A DNA stretch of 64,000 bases. Source: Propionibacteriales bacterium (lineage in GTDB: Bacteria; Actinomycetota; Actinomycetes; Propionibacteriales; Nocardioidaceae). The stretch lies in NCBI GenBank assembly GCA_026392465.1, contig JAPLCA010000015.1, forward strand, positions 144,224 through 208,223, given 5' to 3'. Shown in pieces: positions 15,737 through 23,379 of the stretch (the first letter of the stretch is position 1; the number at the start of each line of letters is the position of its first letter). The notes beneath the pieces are model-generated. The model did no database searches and was not told where the DNA came from. It saw only the letters and a list, made by a program, of their open reading frames with translations. Position numbers and translations under genes: made by a program.

Positions 15737-16492
15737 GTGGTGGTGGCGGAGTCGAACGCGTCGACGATGCGCTCGCTCGACCGCGCCATCGACGTGCTCG
15801 AGGTCCTCGAGGCCGCGCCGCACGGGCTGCGGCTGAGCGAGATCGCCCGCCGCTCGGGTCTGCACGTGGCCACGGCCCAGCGGATCCTGGGTGCGCTCGA
15901 GACCCGCGGCCGGGTCGAGCGCGAGGACAACCGCTACCGCGCCGGGGTCGGCCTGCTCTTCGGGGCGCACGCCTTCCTGACCGGCAGTCCGCTGGTGCTG
16001 AACGCCCGTCCCGTGCTGCAGGACCTCGCCGCCGAGACCGGGCTCGCCTCGTCGGTCTTCGTGCGCACCGGCACCAGCCGCGCCGTCATCGCCCGCGTCG
16101 AGGGGTCCAACCCGCTGCGCTACGAGCTGCCCGTCGGGGAGCGGCTGCCGCTGCACCTGGGCGCGGGCAAGGTGCTCGCCGCCTACCTCCCGGAGTCGTT
16201 GCAGCAGCGGGTGGTCGACGAGGCGGTGCCGTTCGTCACCGCCAGCGGCGTCGAGATCGACCTCGCGGCGTGGCGGGAGGCGCTGGTGACGATCCGAGCA
16301 CGCGGCTACGTGGTCTCCGAGGGTGAGCGCGTCATCGGCGCCCGCTCCGTCGCGGCCGCTGTGCGCCTGGGCGACGACGTCGTGGCCGCCCTCCAGGTGG
16401 CGGGTACGACGGAGACCTTCCCGGAGTCGCGGATCGAGACGTGGTCGGCAGCCGTGCGCAACGCGGCGTCCGCTCTCAGCCGCCGGCTCTGA
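15737..16492 (+). CDS. IclR-family transcriptional regulator
   Basis: The 251-aa protein has the IclR winged HTH (about 12-70: LSEIARRSGLHVATAQRILGALETRG landmarks) and the C-terminal GAF-like effector domain ending in the TTETFPESRIETWSAAV region. The start is GTG 15737 or the next codons. IclR proteins respond to small carboxylates and control catabolic genes. It faces the cyclase end of the 16532-20526 minus-strand cluster, which is its likely target. Confidence 0.9.
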   Translation: MVVAESNASTMRSLDRAIDVLEVLEAAPHGLRLSEIARRSGLHVATAQRILGALETRGRVEREDNRYRAGVGLLFGAHAFLTGSPLVLNARPVLQDLAAETGLASSVFVRTGTSRAVIARVEGSNPLRYELPVGERLPLHLGAGKVLAAYLPESLQQRVVDEAVPFVTASGVEIDLAAWREALVTIRARGYVVSEGERVIGARSVAAAVRLGDDVVAALQVAGTTETFPESRIETWSAAVRNAASALSRRL

Positions 16493-16531
16493 CCCCGATC
16501 GGCGCAGCCCCGCTCGCTCAGACCCCTGTTC

Positions 16532-17518
16532 TCAGCGCAGGGCCGTCGCGTTGGCCGGCGAGCCGACCCCGCCCTCGAGGTGCAGCGGCTTGACGACGAC
16601 GAGGCAGTGCCAGCGCTGGTCCGCCGCGCACGCCGCGGCGAGGGCGTCGAGACGCCACAGCTCACCCAGGGGCATCCCGAGCGAGGCGATGAGCTCCTGG
16701 TGCATCATCCCCGCGTCGTCGACGGCCGACGCGGCGAACTCGGTGTCGGGGACCACAGGAAGCCGCTCGACCGCGAACGTGTCCGTGGCGAACAGGGCGA
16801 CCCGGTGATCCCAGAGCCACCGGGGGAGGGCGCGGCGCTGCGCGAAGCCGGTGGCGCACCGACGGTCGCGGACCTCGGTGCGTGCCTCCCGGTCCAGCGC
16901 GAGGTACCACGAGGCCCAGCCGGTGTGCACGAGCACGAGATCGCCCGGCCCGACGGCGACGTCCTGACGCCGGGCGGCGGCCTCCAGGTCGTCGACCTCG
17001 AGGACCTCGCCTCGTGCGTGGTCCAGCGGCGCCCCGAGGTCGGCCCGGGCGGCCGCGACGTCGAGCAGCACCCCGCGACCCACGACGGGCCGTTCGGCCC
17101 AGCGCTGTACCCCGAGGGTGGGACTGCCGACGGCGATCCGCGCGTCGGCGTGCCCGTCGTAGAACCCCCAGTCCTGGGCGCGCCGGTGCCGTAGGCCGTC
17201 GACCTGGGAGCTCGCCTGCAGGAAGAAGTCGAGGCTGTCGTCGCGGGACTGCGGGTGTCCGGCGACGATCGTGTGCCGGGGCGCCTGGCGGGCGCGGGCC
17301 ATCGGCGGGTCGAAGGCGGCGAGGCCGTGGTCGAGGTTCACGACCTCGCCCGTCCGCACCAGCGCCGCCGCCGCGAGCACCTGCTCCGGTCCGGCGAGGT
17401 CGGCCATGCCGCGCTCGCTGGTCGGGTCGAACAGTCCCCAGGTGGAGCCTGGAGGGGCGTCACCGCGTCGCAGCAGGTCGTCGTACGACGCGGTGACGTC
17501 GAGGGGTCCGTCAGGCAT
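16532..17518 (-). CDS. Cyclase-family (kynurenine formamidase-like) metal-dependent hydrolase
   Basis: The 328-aa protein belongs to the PF04199 family. The family metal motif appears in the variant form SQVDGLRHRR, comparable to the QWDGLAH form of bacterial long members; a C-terminal His-containing segment (MMHQELIASLGMPLGEL) is also typical. Such enzymes hydrolyse amides, lactones or cyclic acyl compounds. It is the last gene of the operon starting at 20526, with an 8-base overlap with its upstream neighbour. Substrate unknown. Confidence 0.8.
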   Translation of the reverse strand: MPDGPLDVTASYDDLLRRGDAPPGSTWGLFDPTSERGMADLAGPEQVLAAAALVRTGEVVNLDHGLAAFDPPMARARQAPRHTIVAGHPQSRDDSLDFFLQASSQVDGLRHRRAQDWGFYDGHADARIAVGSPTLGVQRWAERPVVGRGVLLDVAAARADLGAPLDHARGEVLEVDDLEAAARRQDVAVGPGDLVLVHTGWASWYLALDREARTEVRDRRCATGFAQRRALPRWLWDHRVALFATDTFAVERLPVVPDTEFAASAVDDAGMMHQELIASLGMPLGELWRLDALAAACAADQRWHCLVVVKPLHLEGGVGSPANATALR

Positions 17519-17816
17519 CCTCGTCCCTCGCGCTGGCGGGTCGCAGGTACTCGAGCGCGAACGCGAACAGCCCGCACACGGTGGCGATCGTGAAGGTCGG
17601 CGGCCCGAGCCGCTCCCCGATCGCGGCCACCGCGGGACCGTCGCCGGTGACGAGCTCCACGGCCTGCGCCCCGACGAGCACGAACCCGCCGGCCAGGAAC
17701 ACCAGGAGCGTGACGACGAAGCCGAGCCGCAGGAAGGATCGCAGCCGGGCCGTCGCCGGTCTCTCGGACGGTGTCGTGGACGGATCGAGGGTCGTCGGGT
17801 GGTCGAGGGGGTTCAT
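17511..17816 (-). CDS. Two-TM small membrane protein coupled to the TRAP-type permease
   Basis: The 101-aa product has a charged N-terminal region and two hydrophobic helices (about 29-56 and 73-90). Its ATG overlaps the permease stop (ATGA) and its end overlaps the cyclase start, so it is translated in the operon. TRAP systems normally include a 4-TM DctQ subunit; this much shorter protein could replace it, but there is no direct evidence. Confidence 0.65.
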   Translation of the reverse strand: MNPLDHPTTLDPSTTPSERPATARLRSFLRLGFVVTLLVFLAGGFVLVGAQAVELVTGDGPAVAAIGERLGPPTFTIATVCGLFAFALEYLRPASARDEDA

Positions 17817-19150
17817 ACGGGCAGCACTCCAGACGCGATGAGGACGCCGATGCCCAGGATGGGCAGGCAGAAGTAGGTGACGAGGGGGCGGAACATCTTG
17901 GCGGGGTCGACCTGGGCGAGTCCTGCGGCGACGTAGATCGGCGCGCCGGACGGGGGCGAGGCGCCCTCGGTCGAGGCGAAGATGAGGACGGCCGTCGCCG
18001 CCACGGCCGGCTCGACGCCGACGCCGATGAGCGCGGCCACGGCCACCGGACCGATCGCCGCCATGGTGGCCGACGCGGTGAGCGGGATGGCGATCGCGAC
18101 CACGACGGCACCGACGATGAGCGCCATCACCGGACGGGGGGCGTCGACGGCCTCCAGCGCGGTGGTCAGCTGCGCCGGCAGTCCGAGCTCGCCGAGGACG
18201 TTCGCCGCCGCGAACGCGGCCACGATCGTCACGCCGATGACCCCGAACCGCGGAGCGGCCCCGGCGAGGAGCTCGAACCAGTCGCGGCCCGCGCGGGGCA
18301 GGTGTCGCCGGCCGAGGAACCCGACGATCGCGATCATCAGGACGGGGATCCAGACGATGAGGCTGAGCGCCTCACCCGTGTCGACGCCGACGTAGTCGCT
18401 GAGCCGCGCCGACGTCCAGCCCATCGTGAGCAGGACCGGCACGACCATCCCGATGAACAGGGTCAGCGAGGTCCACCCGCGCGAGAAGCTGCGCGCGAAC
18501 GGCAGTCGGTCGGCGGGGTCCATCGCGCGCAGGTCGTACTTGCGGACCATGTAGGCGTTCATCACGAGGCGCACACCGAGGCACCAGAGACCGCCGATCG
18601 CGAGCGGGATGACCAGCTCGTCCACGGTGAGCGTCCCGGTGGTCGCCAGGGCACCCGTGAGGATGAACATCGTCGAGCTGAACGGGAACGTGACGCCCAT
18701 GCCGGCGCACCCGGCGACGACGCTGCCCGCGATCTCCGGCCGGACCTGGGCGCGCTTCATCCAGGGGATGGTGATCGAGCCGACCGCTGCCGTCACCGAC
18801 GCGCCCACGTGGGCGACGGAGCCGAACGCTCCGGCGGCGACGGTGCTCGTGTAGACCGGTCCGCCGCGGACGCGGCCGAGCACCGAGTTCAGGATGTCGA
18901 TCATGCGGTCCAGCACCGGCGTCTGGCCGAGGACGTAGCTCATGAAGACGAAGGCGAGGCCCGCGAACATGACCTGCTCCTGCGTGGCCTCCCAGAAGGC
19001 GTGGGTGAGGACGGTCCAGGCGTCGGCGCCGGCGAACGCCGTGACGACGAGCAGGCCGACCAGCATGGCCTCGCCGATGTTGCGGCCGAGGACGAAGTTC
19101 CACACGACGATCGCCGCCATGTAGACGAGCAGGGCGATGATCGCGCTCAC
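17813..19150 (-). CDS. TRAP-type (DctM-like) large permease
   Basis: The 445-aa protein from GTG 19150 has about 12 hydrophobic segments and resembles DctM large permeases in the regions GAFGSVAHVGASVTAAVG and GCAGMGVTFPFSSTMF, and in the later STEGASPPSGAPIYVAAG. It likely imports a carboxylate using an ion gradient. No DctP binding protein is in the cluster. Its GTG overlaps the stop of the upstream fusion gene (GTGA). Confidence 0.8.
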   Translation of the reverse strand: MSAIIALLVYMAAIVVWNFVLGRNIGEAMLVGLLVVTAFAGADAWTVLTHAFWEATQEQVMFAGLAFVFMSYVLGQTPVLDRMIDILNSVLGRVRGGPVYTSTVAAGAFGSVAHVGASVTAAVGSITIPWMKRAQVRPEIAGSVVAGCAGMGVTFPFSSTMFILTGALATTGTLTVDELVIPLAIGGLWCLGVRLVMNAYMVRKYDLRAMDPADRLPFARSFSRGWTSLTLFIGMVVPVLLTMGWTSARLSDYVGVDTGEALSLIVWIPVLMIAIVGFLGRRHLPRAGRDWFELLAGAAPRFGVIGVTIVAAFAAANVLGELGLPAQLTTALEAVDAPRPVMALIVGAVVVAIAIPLTASATMAAIGPVAVAALIGVGVEPAVAATAVLIFASTEGASPPSGAPIYVAAGLAQVDPAKMFRPLVTYFCLPILGIGVLIASGVLPV

Positions 19151-20526
19151 GACACCTCCTCCTGGGCCCGACGGTACGCGTCGACGGCCGCCGTGATGCC
19201 CTCGCGACGCCGGGCCTCGTCCTCCTGCACGGCGCGGGCGGCGGGGAGGAGCGCGGGCGCCTCGTGCGGCCGGACGAAGGTGACGCCGTCGCCGTCGGCC
19301 ACCACGAGGTCGCCCTCGAGGCACACGACCCCGCCCACCGACACGGGCTCCCCGTGGTGGAAGGGCCCGTTCTTGTAGGGGCCGGCGGCGTTGCGGGCAC
19401 GGTGCCAGATGGGGAAGCCCATGTCCTGCAGGTCCTCCGCGTCGCGGATGGCGCCGTCGATGACCATGCCCGCGACCCCCTGGGCGATGAGGCGACCGGC
19501 GATGAGCTCGCCGACCAGGGCGCGGCTGGTGTCGGCCTGTCCGTCGACGACGATGACGTCGTGCGGGCGGGCCTCGTCGATGATGCGCTGGATCCCGACG
19601 TTGTCGCCACCGGCGACGGTCACGGTACGGGCGCGGCCGACCATGGTCGCGCCGCGCCACGGGGCGTGCAGGTCGCGGGTGATGCCGAGACGACCGCGGG
19701 CGTCGCCGATGTTGGCCACCGGCAGGTCCTCCCACGCACGGAGCACCTCGGCGTCGACGATCGTGTGGTTCTCGGCGAGCTGCTGGTGCAGGGCCGCGGT
19801 CGCGCGAGCCATGACGGGCACCAGGCCAGCGTCGGCGATCTGCCGGGTCGCGTCGCGCATCTCGTGTGCCCGCCGTGCGGCGTGCTTGTAGGTGCTGTCG
19901 TAGAGCCGGTCCATCGCGACAGCGCCGTCGGCGAGCTGCTCGGCGACCTGCTCGCGGGTCCAGTCCTCGAGCCCGGCCGCCCGGCCGGCCTCGAGCGTCT
20001 CGACGATGAGCGCCGCGACCCCCTTCATCCAGCTCGAGCGGACCAGCTTGCGGGTGGCGGCGTCGCCGGGCGCACCGCTGATGTCGTCGACGTCGGCACC
20101 GAGCGCGGCGAACAACGAGGCGGCGACGGCGCTGCCGGAGCCGCTCACGATCAGCGGGGTGCGGGCGCCGAAGGTCGGGACCGAGCCGATCACGGCGACG
20201 TCGGCGAGGAGGACGTCGTGCCCCTCGAGTGCGGCGCGGACGTCGTCCTTCAGGGCCGACGAGCCCGAGTTCATGTCGGCGAGGCAGGAGCCGGGACGCA
20301 TCGCTGTGGCGGCCTCGGTGGCCACGGCCACGGCGGCCCGAGCCCCGGTGAGGCCGAGCACGACGTCGGCCTCGAGGACCGCGTCGGCGATCGAGGTCGC
20401 GCGGACGACGTGGTCGGGCGTGGGGACGTCGCCGGGGTCGTAGCCCGTGACGTCCCAGCCCTGCATCGTGCAGGCCGAGGCGTACAGCGCGCCGGCTTCA
20501 CCCAGTCCAAGTACCGCTACGTGCAT
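19147..20526 (-). CDS. Fusion of a beta-hydroxyacid dehydrogenase-like domain and an RraA-like (HMG/CHA-type) aldolase domain
   Basis: From ATG 20526 the 459-aa product has an NAD(P)-binding Rossmann start (VLGLGEAG, 4-11), a 6PGDH/DUF1932-type helical domain (about 170-245), and from about 260 to 430 a complete RraA-fold aldolase with GGDNVGIQ, GEL and the catalytic motif VIDGAIRD. The Arg-Asp pair is the one used by 4-hydroxy-4-methyl-2-oxoglutarate aldolases, so this domain is likely an enzyme rather than an RNase E inhibitor. The two are usually separate proteins; here they could channel a hydroxy/oxo-acid intermediate. It heads the operon running to the cyclase gene. Confidence 0.85.
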   Translation of the reverse strand: MHVAVLGLGEAGALYASACTMQGWDVTGYDPGDVPTPDHVVRATSIADAVLEADVVLGLTGARAAVAVATEAATAMRPGSCLADMNSGSSALKDDVRAALEGHDVLLADVAVIGSVPTFGARTPLIVSGSGSAVAASLFAALGADVDDISGAPGDAATRKLVRSSWMKGVAALIVETLEAGRAAGLEDWTREQVAEQLADGAVAMDRLYDSTYKHAARRAHEMRDATRQIADAGLVPVMARATAALHQQLAENHTIVDAEVLRAWEDLPVANIGDARGRLGITRDLHAPWRGATMVGRARTVTVAGGDNVGIQRIIDEARPHDVIVVDGQADTSRALVGELIAGRLIAQGVAGMVIDGAIRDAEDLQDMGFPIWHRARNAAGPYKNGPFHHGEPVSVGGVVCLEGDLVVADGDGVTFVRPHEAPALLPAARAVQEDEARRREGITAAVDAYRRAQEEVS

Positions 20527-20755
20527 CACATTCTCATTCCGTGAGAGGTTGTATCGAAACGAGTGTGAGGGGCGGCACACTATTCGTCAAGCGCGGCGCG
20601 TGACGGGGGCCACGTCCCGCGGCCTGTGGAGGCCGGGGTGGGCCCTCGCGGCACGGGGTCGGGCGCGACGCAGCACGACGGCGTCACGGCGCGATGGGCG
20701 AGGACGCGGCGGTGACGGGTGCGGGAGGGCGGGTCGCCGAGCGACCTGCCGGTGG
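20527..20755. promoter_or_regulatory. Upstream region of the fusion-permease-cyclase operon
   Basis: No gene is seen. Immediately before the start codon is an inverted repeat TCTCA 20532-20536 / TGAGA 20542-20546, and an AT-richer stretch (TTGTATCGAAACGAG) lies around 20549-20563. This is the place to expect the promoter and an IclR operator for the minus-strand operon. The remainder (20600-20755) is GC-rich without visible features. Confidence 0.35.
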
Positions 20756-20828
20756 TACCCCCTACGGGATTCGAACCCGCGCTACCGCCTTGAAAGGGCG
20801 GCGTCCTGGGCCGCTAGACGAAGGGGGC
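20756..20828 (-). tRNA. tRNA-Glu (anticodon TTC)
   Basis: The 73-nt minus-strand cloverleaf has acceptor GCCCCCT/AGGGGGT, anticodon loop CTTTCAA (anticodon TTC), T-arm GGTTCGAATCCC and discriminator A; CCA is not encoded. A -10-like TATGCT (complement of 20840-20845) lies about 12 bases upstream. Confidence 0.96.
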
Positions 20829-20909
20829 GCGGCGGTCCCAGCATACGGGTGCCCGACCCCGCCGACCTGGACGGCCGGGTCCCCACCGGCCCTCGGGCAG
20901 GATGGGGGC

Positions 20910-21260
20910 GTGGTGGAGATGAGCGAGGACCGGTTCGCCGAGCTGGTCGAGGCGGCGTTCGCGCAGGTCCCCGAGGAGCTGACCGCGCTGCTCGACAACG
21001 TCGTGCTGTTCGTCGAGGACGACGCGCCCGCCGACGACCCCGACCTGCTCGGGCTGTACGACGGTGTCGCCCTCACCGAGCGCGACACCGCCTACGGCGG
21101 CGTGCTGCCCGACCGGATCATGATCTTCCGCCGACCGACGCTGGCCATCTGCGAGACGGAGGCCGAGGTCGTCGAGGAGGTCGGCATCACGGTGGTCCAC
21201 GAGATCGCCCACCACTTCGGCATCGACGACGACCGGCTGCACGAGCTCGGCTATGCGTAG
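20910..21260 (+). CDS. Zincin-like metallopeptidase family protein (PF06262 type)
   Basis: The 116-aa protein has the short zincin layout with HEIAHHFGIDDDRLHELGY at the C-terminus (HExxH plus a downstream acidic residue). These small proteins are widespread in actinobacteria; a peptidase activity has not been generally shown. GTG 20910 has GATGGGG at a fair distance; ATG 20919 is the alternative. The 3' end overlaps the pirin gene by 8 bases. Confidence 0.82.
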   Translation: MVEMSEDRFAELVEAAFAQVPEELTALLDNVVLFVEDDAPADDPDLLGLYDGVALTERDTAYGGVLPDRIMIFRRPTLAICETEAEVVEEVGITVVHEIAHHFGIDDDRLHELGYA

Positions 21261-21915
21261 CGACGTGCGCCGCGCGGGCGAGCGGTACGTGACCGAGGGC
21301 GACGGCGTCCGGACCCTGCACTCGTTCTCCTACGGCGTCCACTACGACCCCGCCAACACGGGCTTCGGCGACGTCGTGGCGGTCAACGAGGAGGTCGTGG
21401 ACCCGGGTCGCGGCTACGCCGAGCACCGGCACAGCGACGTCGAGATCGTGACCTGGGTGCTCGACGGCGAGCTCGCCCACCACGACACCACGGGGACGCA
21501 CGGCACCGTGCGGCCCGGCACGGCGCAGCGGCTGAGCGCGGGCGAGGGCGCGCGGCACGAGGAGATGAACGCCTCGGACGTCGAGCCGCTGCGGTTCGTG
21601 CAGACGATGCTGCGCTCGCGGCACGCGTCGGCGCCGGAGTACGCGTCGCTCGACGTGCCCCCGGGCCCGGGTCTGCACGCGGGCGTCACGCTGCACGCCG
21701 CCGCGGAGCTGCTCGTGGCGCGCCCGTCGGCCGAGGTGGCGGTGACGGTCCCCGCGTCCCCCGCCCTGCTGGTGCACGTGACGCGGGGCTCGGTCGCGGT
21801 GGCGGGGGAGCTGCTCGGTCCGGGCGATGCGCTGCGAGCCGGTGACGTCGAGGCCGACGTCGTGCTCGAGGGCGACGGCGAGGCGCTCGTGTGGAGGCTC
21901 GGCCGGTCGGCGTGA
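21253..21915 (+). CDS. Pirin-family cupin protein
   Basis: The 220-aa protein has the pirin metal site: HRHSDVEIVTWVLDGELAHHD (about 57-77) with two histidines, then a third His and Glu in GEGARHEEMN. Bacterial pirins are iron cupins, some with quercetinase activity. The start lies inside the end of the zincin gene, so both are probably co-translated. Confidence 0.87.
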   Translation: MRSDVRRAGERYVTEGDGVRTLHSFSYGVHYDPANTGFGDVVAVNEEVVDPGRGYAEHRHSDVEIVTWVLDGELAHHDTTGTHGTVRPGTAQRLSAGEGARHEEMNASDVEPLRFVQTMLRSRHASAPEYASLDVPPGPGLHAGVTLHAAAELLVARPSAEVAVTVPASPALLVHVTRGSVAVAGELLGPGDALRAGDVEADVVLEGDGEALVWRLGRSA

Positions 21916-22017
21916 GGGTCCCCAGGTGAGAGCCGCAGCGTGAGAGCCGCGCCACAGTAGTTGACGTTTGCAACCTCCGGGTGGCGTCTGGAAAAAGGTC
22001 GCACTTAGGCTGAGGGC

Positions 22018-23379
22018 ATGGCTGACGTCATGAAGGGGTGGACCGAGCACCAGCGCGCCGTCGACCGGCTGCTCGCCTCCTACGCGGCGATCCCCACCGG
22101 GTCGCCCGTACGGCTGGCGAAGCGGACCAGCAACCTGTTCCGACCGCGCGCCGCGACCGACGCGCCGGGCCTGGACGTCAGCGGGCTCGACGGCGTCGTC
22201 GCCCTCGACGCCGACGCCCGGACCGCGGACGTGCAGGGCATGTGCACCTACGAGGACCTCGTCGACGCGACGCTGCCCCACGGACTCATCCCCTACGTCG
22301 TGCCGCAGCTGCGCACCATCACGCTGGGCGGCGCGGTCACCGGCCTGGGTATCGAGTCGACGTCGTTCCGCAACGGCCTGCCGCACGAGTCGGTGCTGGA
22401 GATGGACGTGCTCACCGGCTCCGGGGAGGTGGTCACCTGCCGCCCCGGCGACGACCTCTTCGACGCGTTCCCGAACTCCTACGGCAGCCTCGGCTACGCC
22501 ACCCGGCTGCGCATCCGCCTCGAGGCGGTCCCGCCGTACGTCGCGCTGCGCCACGTGCGCTTCGACGACGCCAAGCAGGCGGCGCAGGCCCTCGCCGACG
22601 TCACCGAGACCCAGCAGTGGCACGGCGAGCCGGTGCACGGGCTGGACGCCACCGCGTTCACCCCCACCGAGGTGTACGTGACGTTGGCACGGTTCACCGA
22701 CGAGCCGGGTCCCACGTCGGACTACGCCGGCCAGGACGTCTACTACCGCTCGCTGCAGCGTCGCGAGACCGACCGGCTGACGATCTACGACTACCTGTGG
22801 CGCTGGGACACCGACTGGTTCTGGTGCTCGGCCGCGTTCGGCGCCCAGCAGCCGCTCGTGCGCCGGCTCTGGCCGCGCCGCTGGCGTCGCTCCGACGTCT
22901 ACCACCGGCTGGTCTCCCTCGACACGCGCATCGGGCTCAGCAGGCTGCTCGACCGGGTGAAGAAGGTCCCCGGCCGCGAGCGCGTCATCCAGGACGTCGA
23001 GGTGCCCGTCGACGCCGTCCCGGCCTTCCTCGAGTGGTTCGACGCCGAGGTGGGCATGCGGCCGGTGTGGCTGTGCCCGCTGCGCACGACCCGCGCCTGG
23101 GCCGGCTACCCGTTGGCCCCCGGCGAGACCTACGTGAACCTCGGCTTCTGGGGCACGGTCGTCGTGCCGGCCGGGACGCCCGAGGGTGCCGTGAACCGGC
23201 GCATCGAGGAGCACGTGCACACCCTCGGAGGCCACAAGTCCCTCTACTCCGAGGCCTTCTACGACGAGGACACCTTCGCCCGGCTCTACGGCACGGCCGC
23301 GCTCGACGCGGTGCGGGCCGTCCACGACCCCGAGGGGCGCCTCAGCTCCCTGTACGAGAAAGCGGTGAGGAACTCATGA
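22018..23379 (+). CDS. FAD-dependent oxidoreductase for 10-methyl fatty acid synthesis (BfaB/TmsA type)
   Basis: The 453-aa protein is a VAO/DIM-type FAD-binding oxidoreductase: N-terminal FAD domain with QLRTITLGGAVTGLGIES (about 99-116) and a C-terminal cap. It is coupled by ATGA to a cyclopropane-synthase-like methyltransferase, the arrangement of Rv3719-Rv3720 and of the bfaB-bfaA / tmsA-tmsB pairs. In that pathway the methyltransferase makes a 10-methylene acyl chain and the flavoprotein reduces it to 10-methyl (tuberculostearic-type) acid. A possible TTGACG lies at 21961. Homology call from gene pairing and motifs. Confidence 0.8.
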   Translation: MADVMKGWTEHQRAVDRLLASYAAIPTGSPVRLAKRTSNLFRPRAATDAPGLDVSGLDGVVALDADARTADVQGMCTYEDLVDATLPHGLIPYVVPQLRTITLGGAVTGLGIESTSFRNGLPHESVLEMDVLTGSGEVVTCRPGDDLFDAFPNSYGSLGYATRLRIRLEAVPPYVALRHVRFDDAKQAAQALADVTETQQWHGEPVHGLDATAFTPTEVYVTLARFTDEPGPTSDYAGQDVYYRSLQRRETDRLTIYDYLWRWDTDWFWCSAAFGAQQPLVRRLWPRRWRRSDVYHRLVSLDTRIGLSRLLDRVKKVPGRERVIQDVEVPVDAVPAFLEWFDAEVGMRPVWLCPLRTTRAWAGYPLAPGETYVNLGFWGTVVVPAGTPEGAVNRRIEEHVHTLGGHKSLYSEAFYDEDTFARLYGTAALDAVRAVHDPEGRLSSLYEKAVRNS

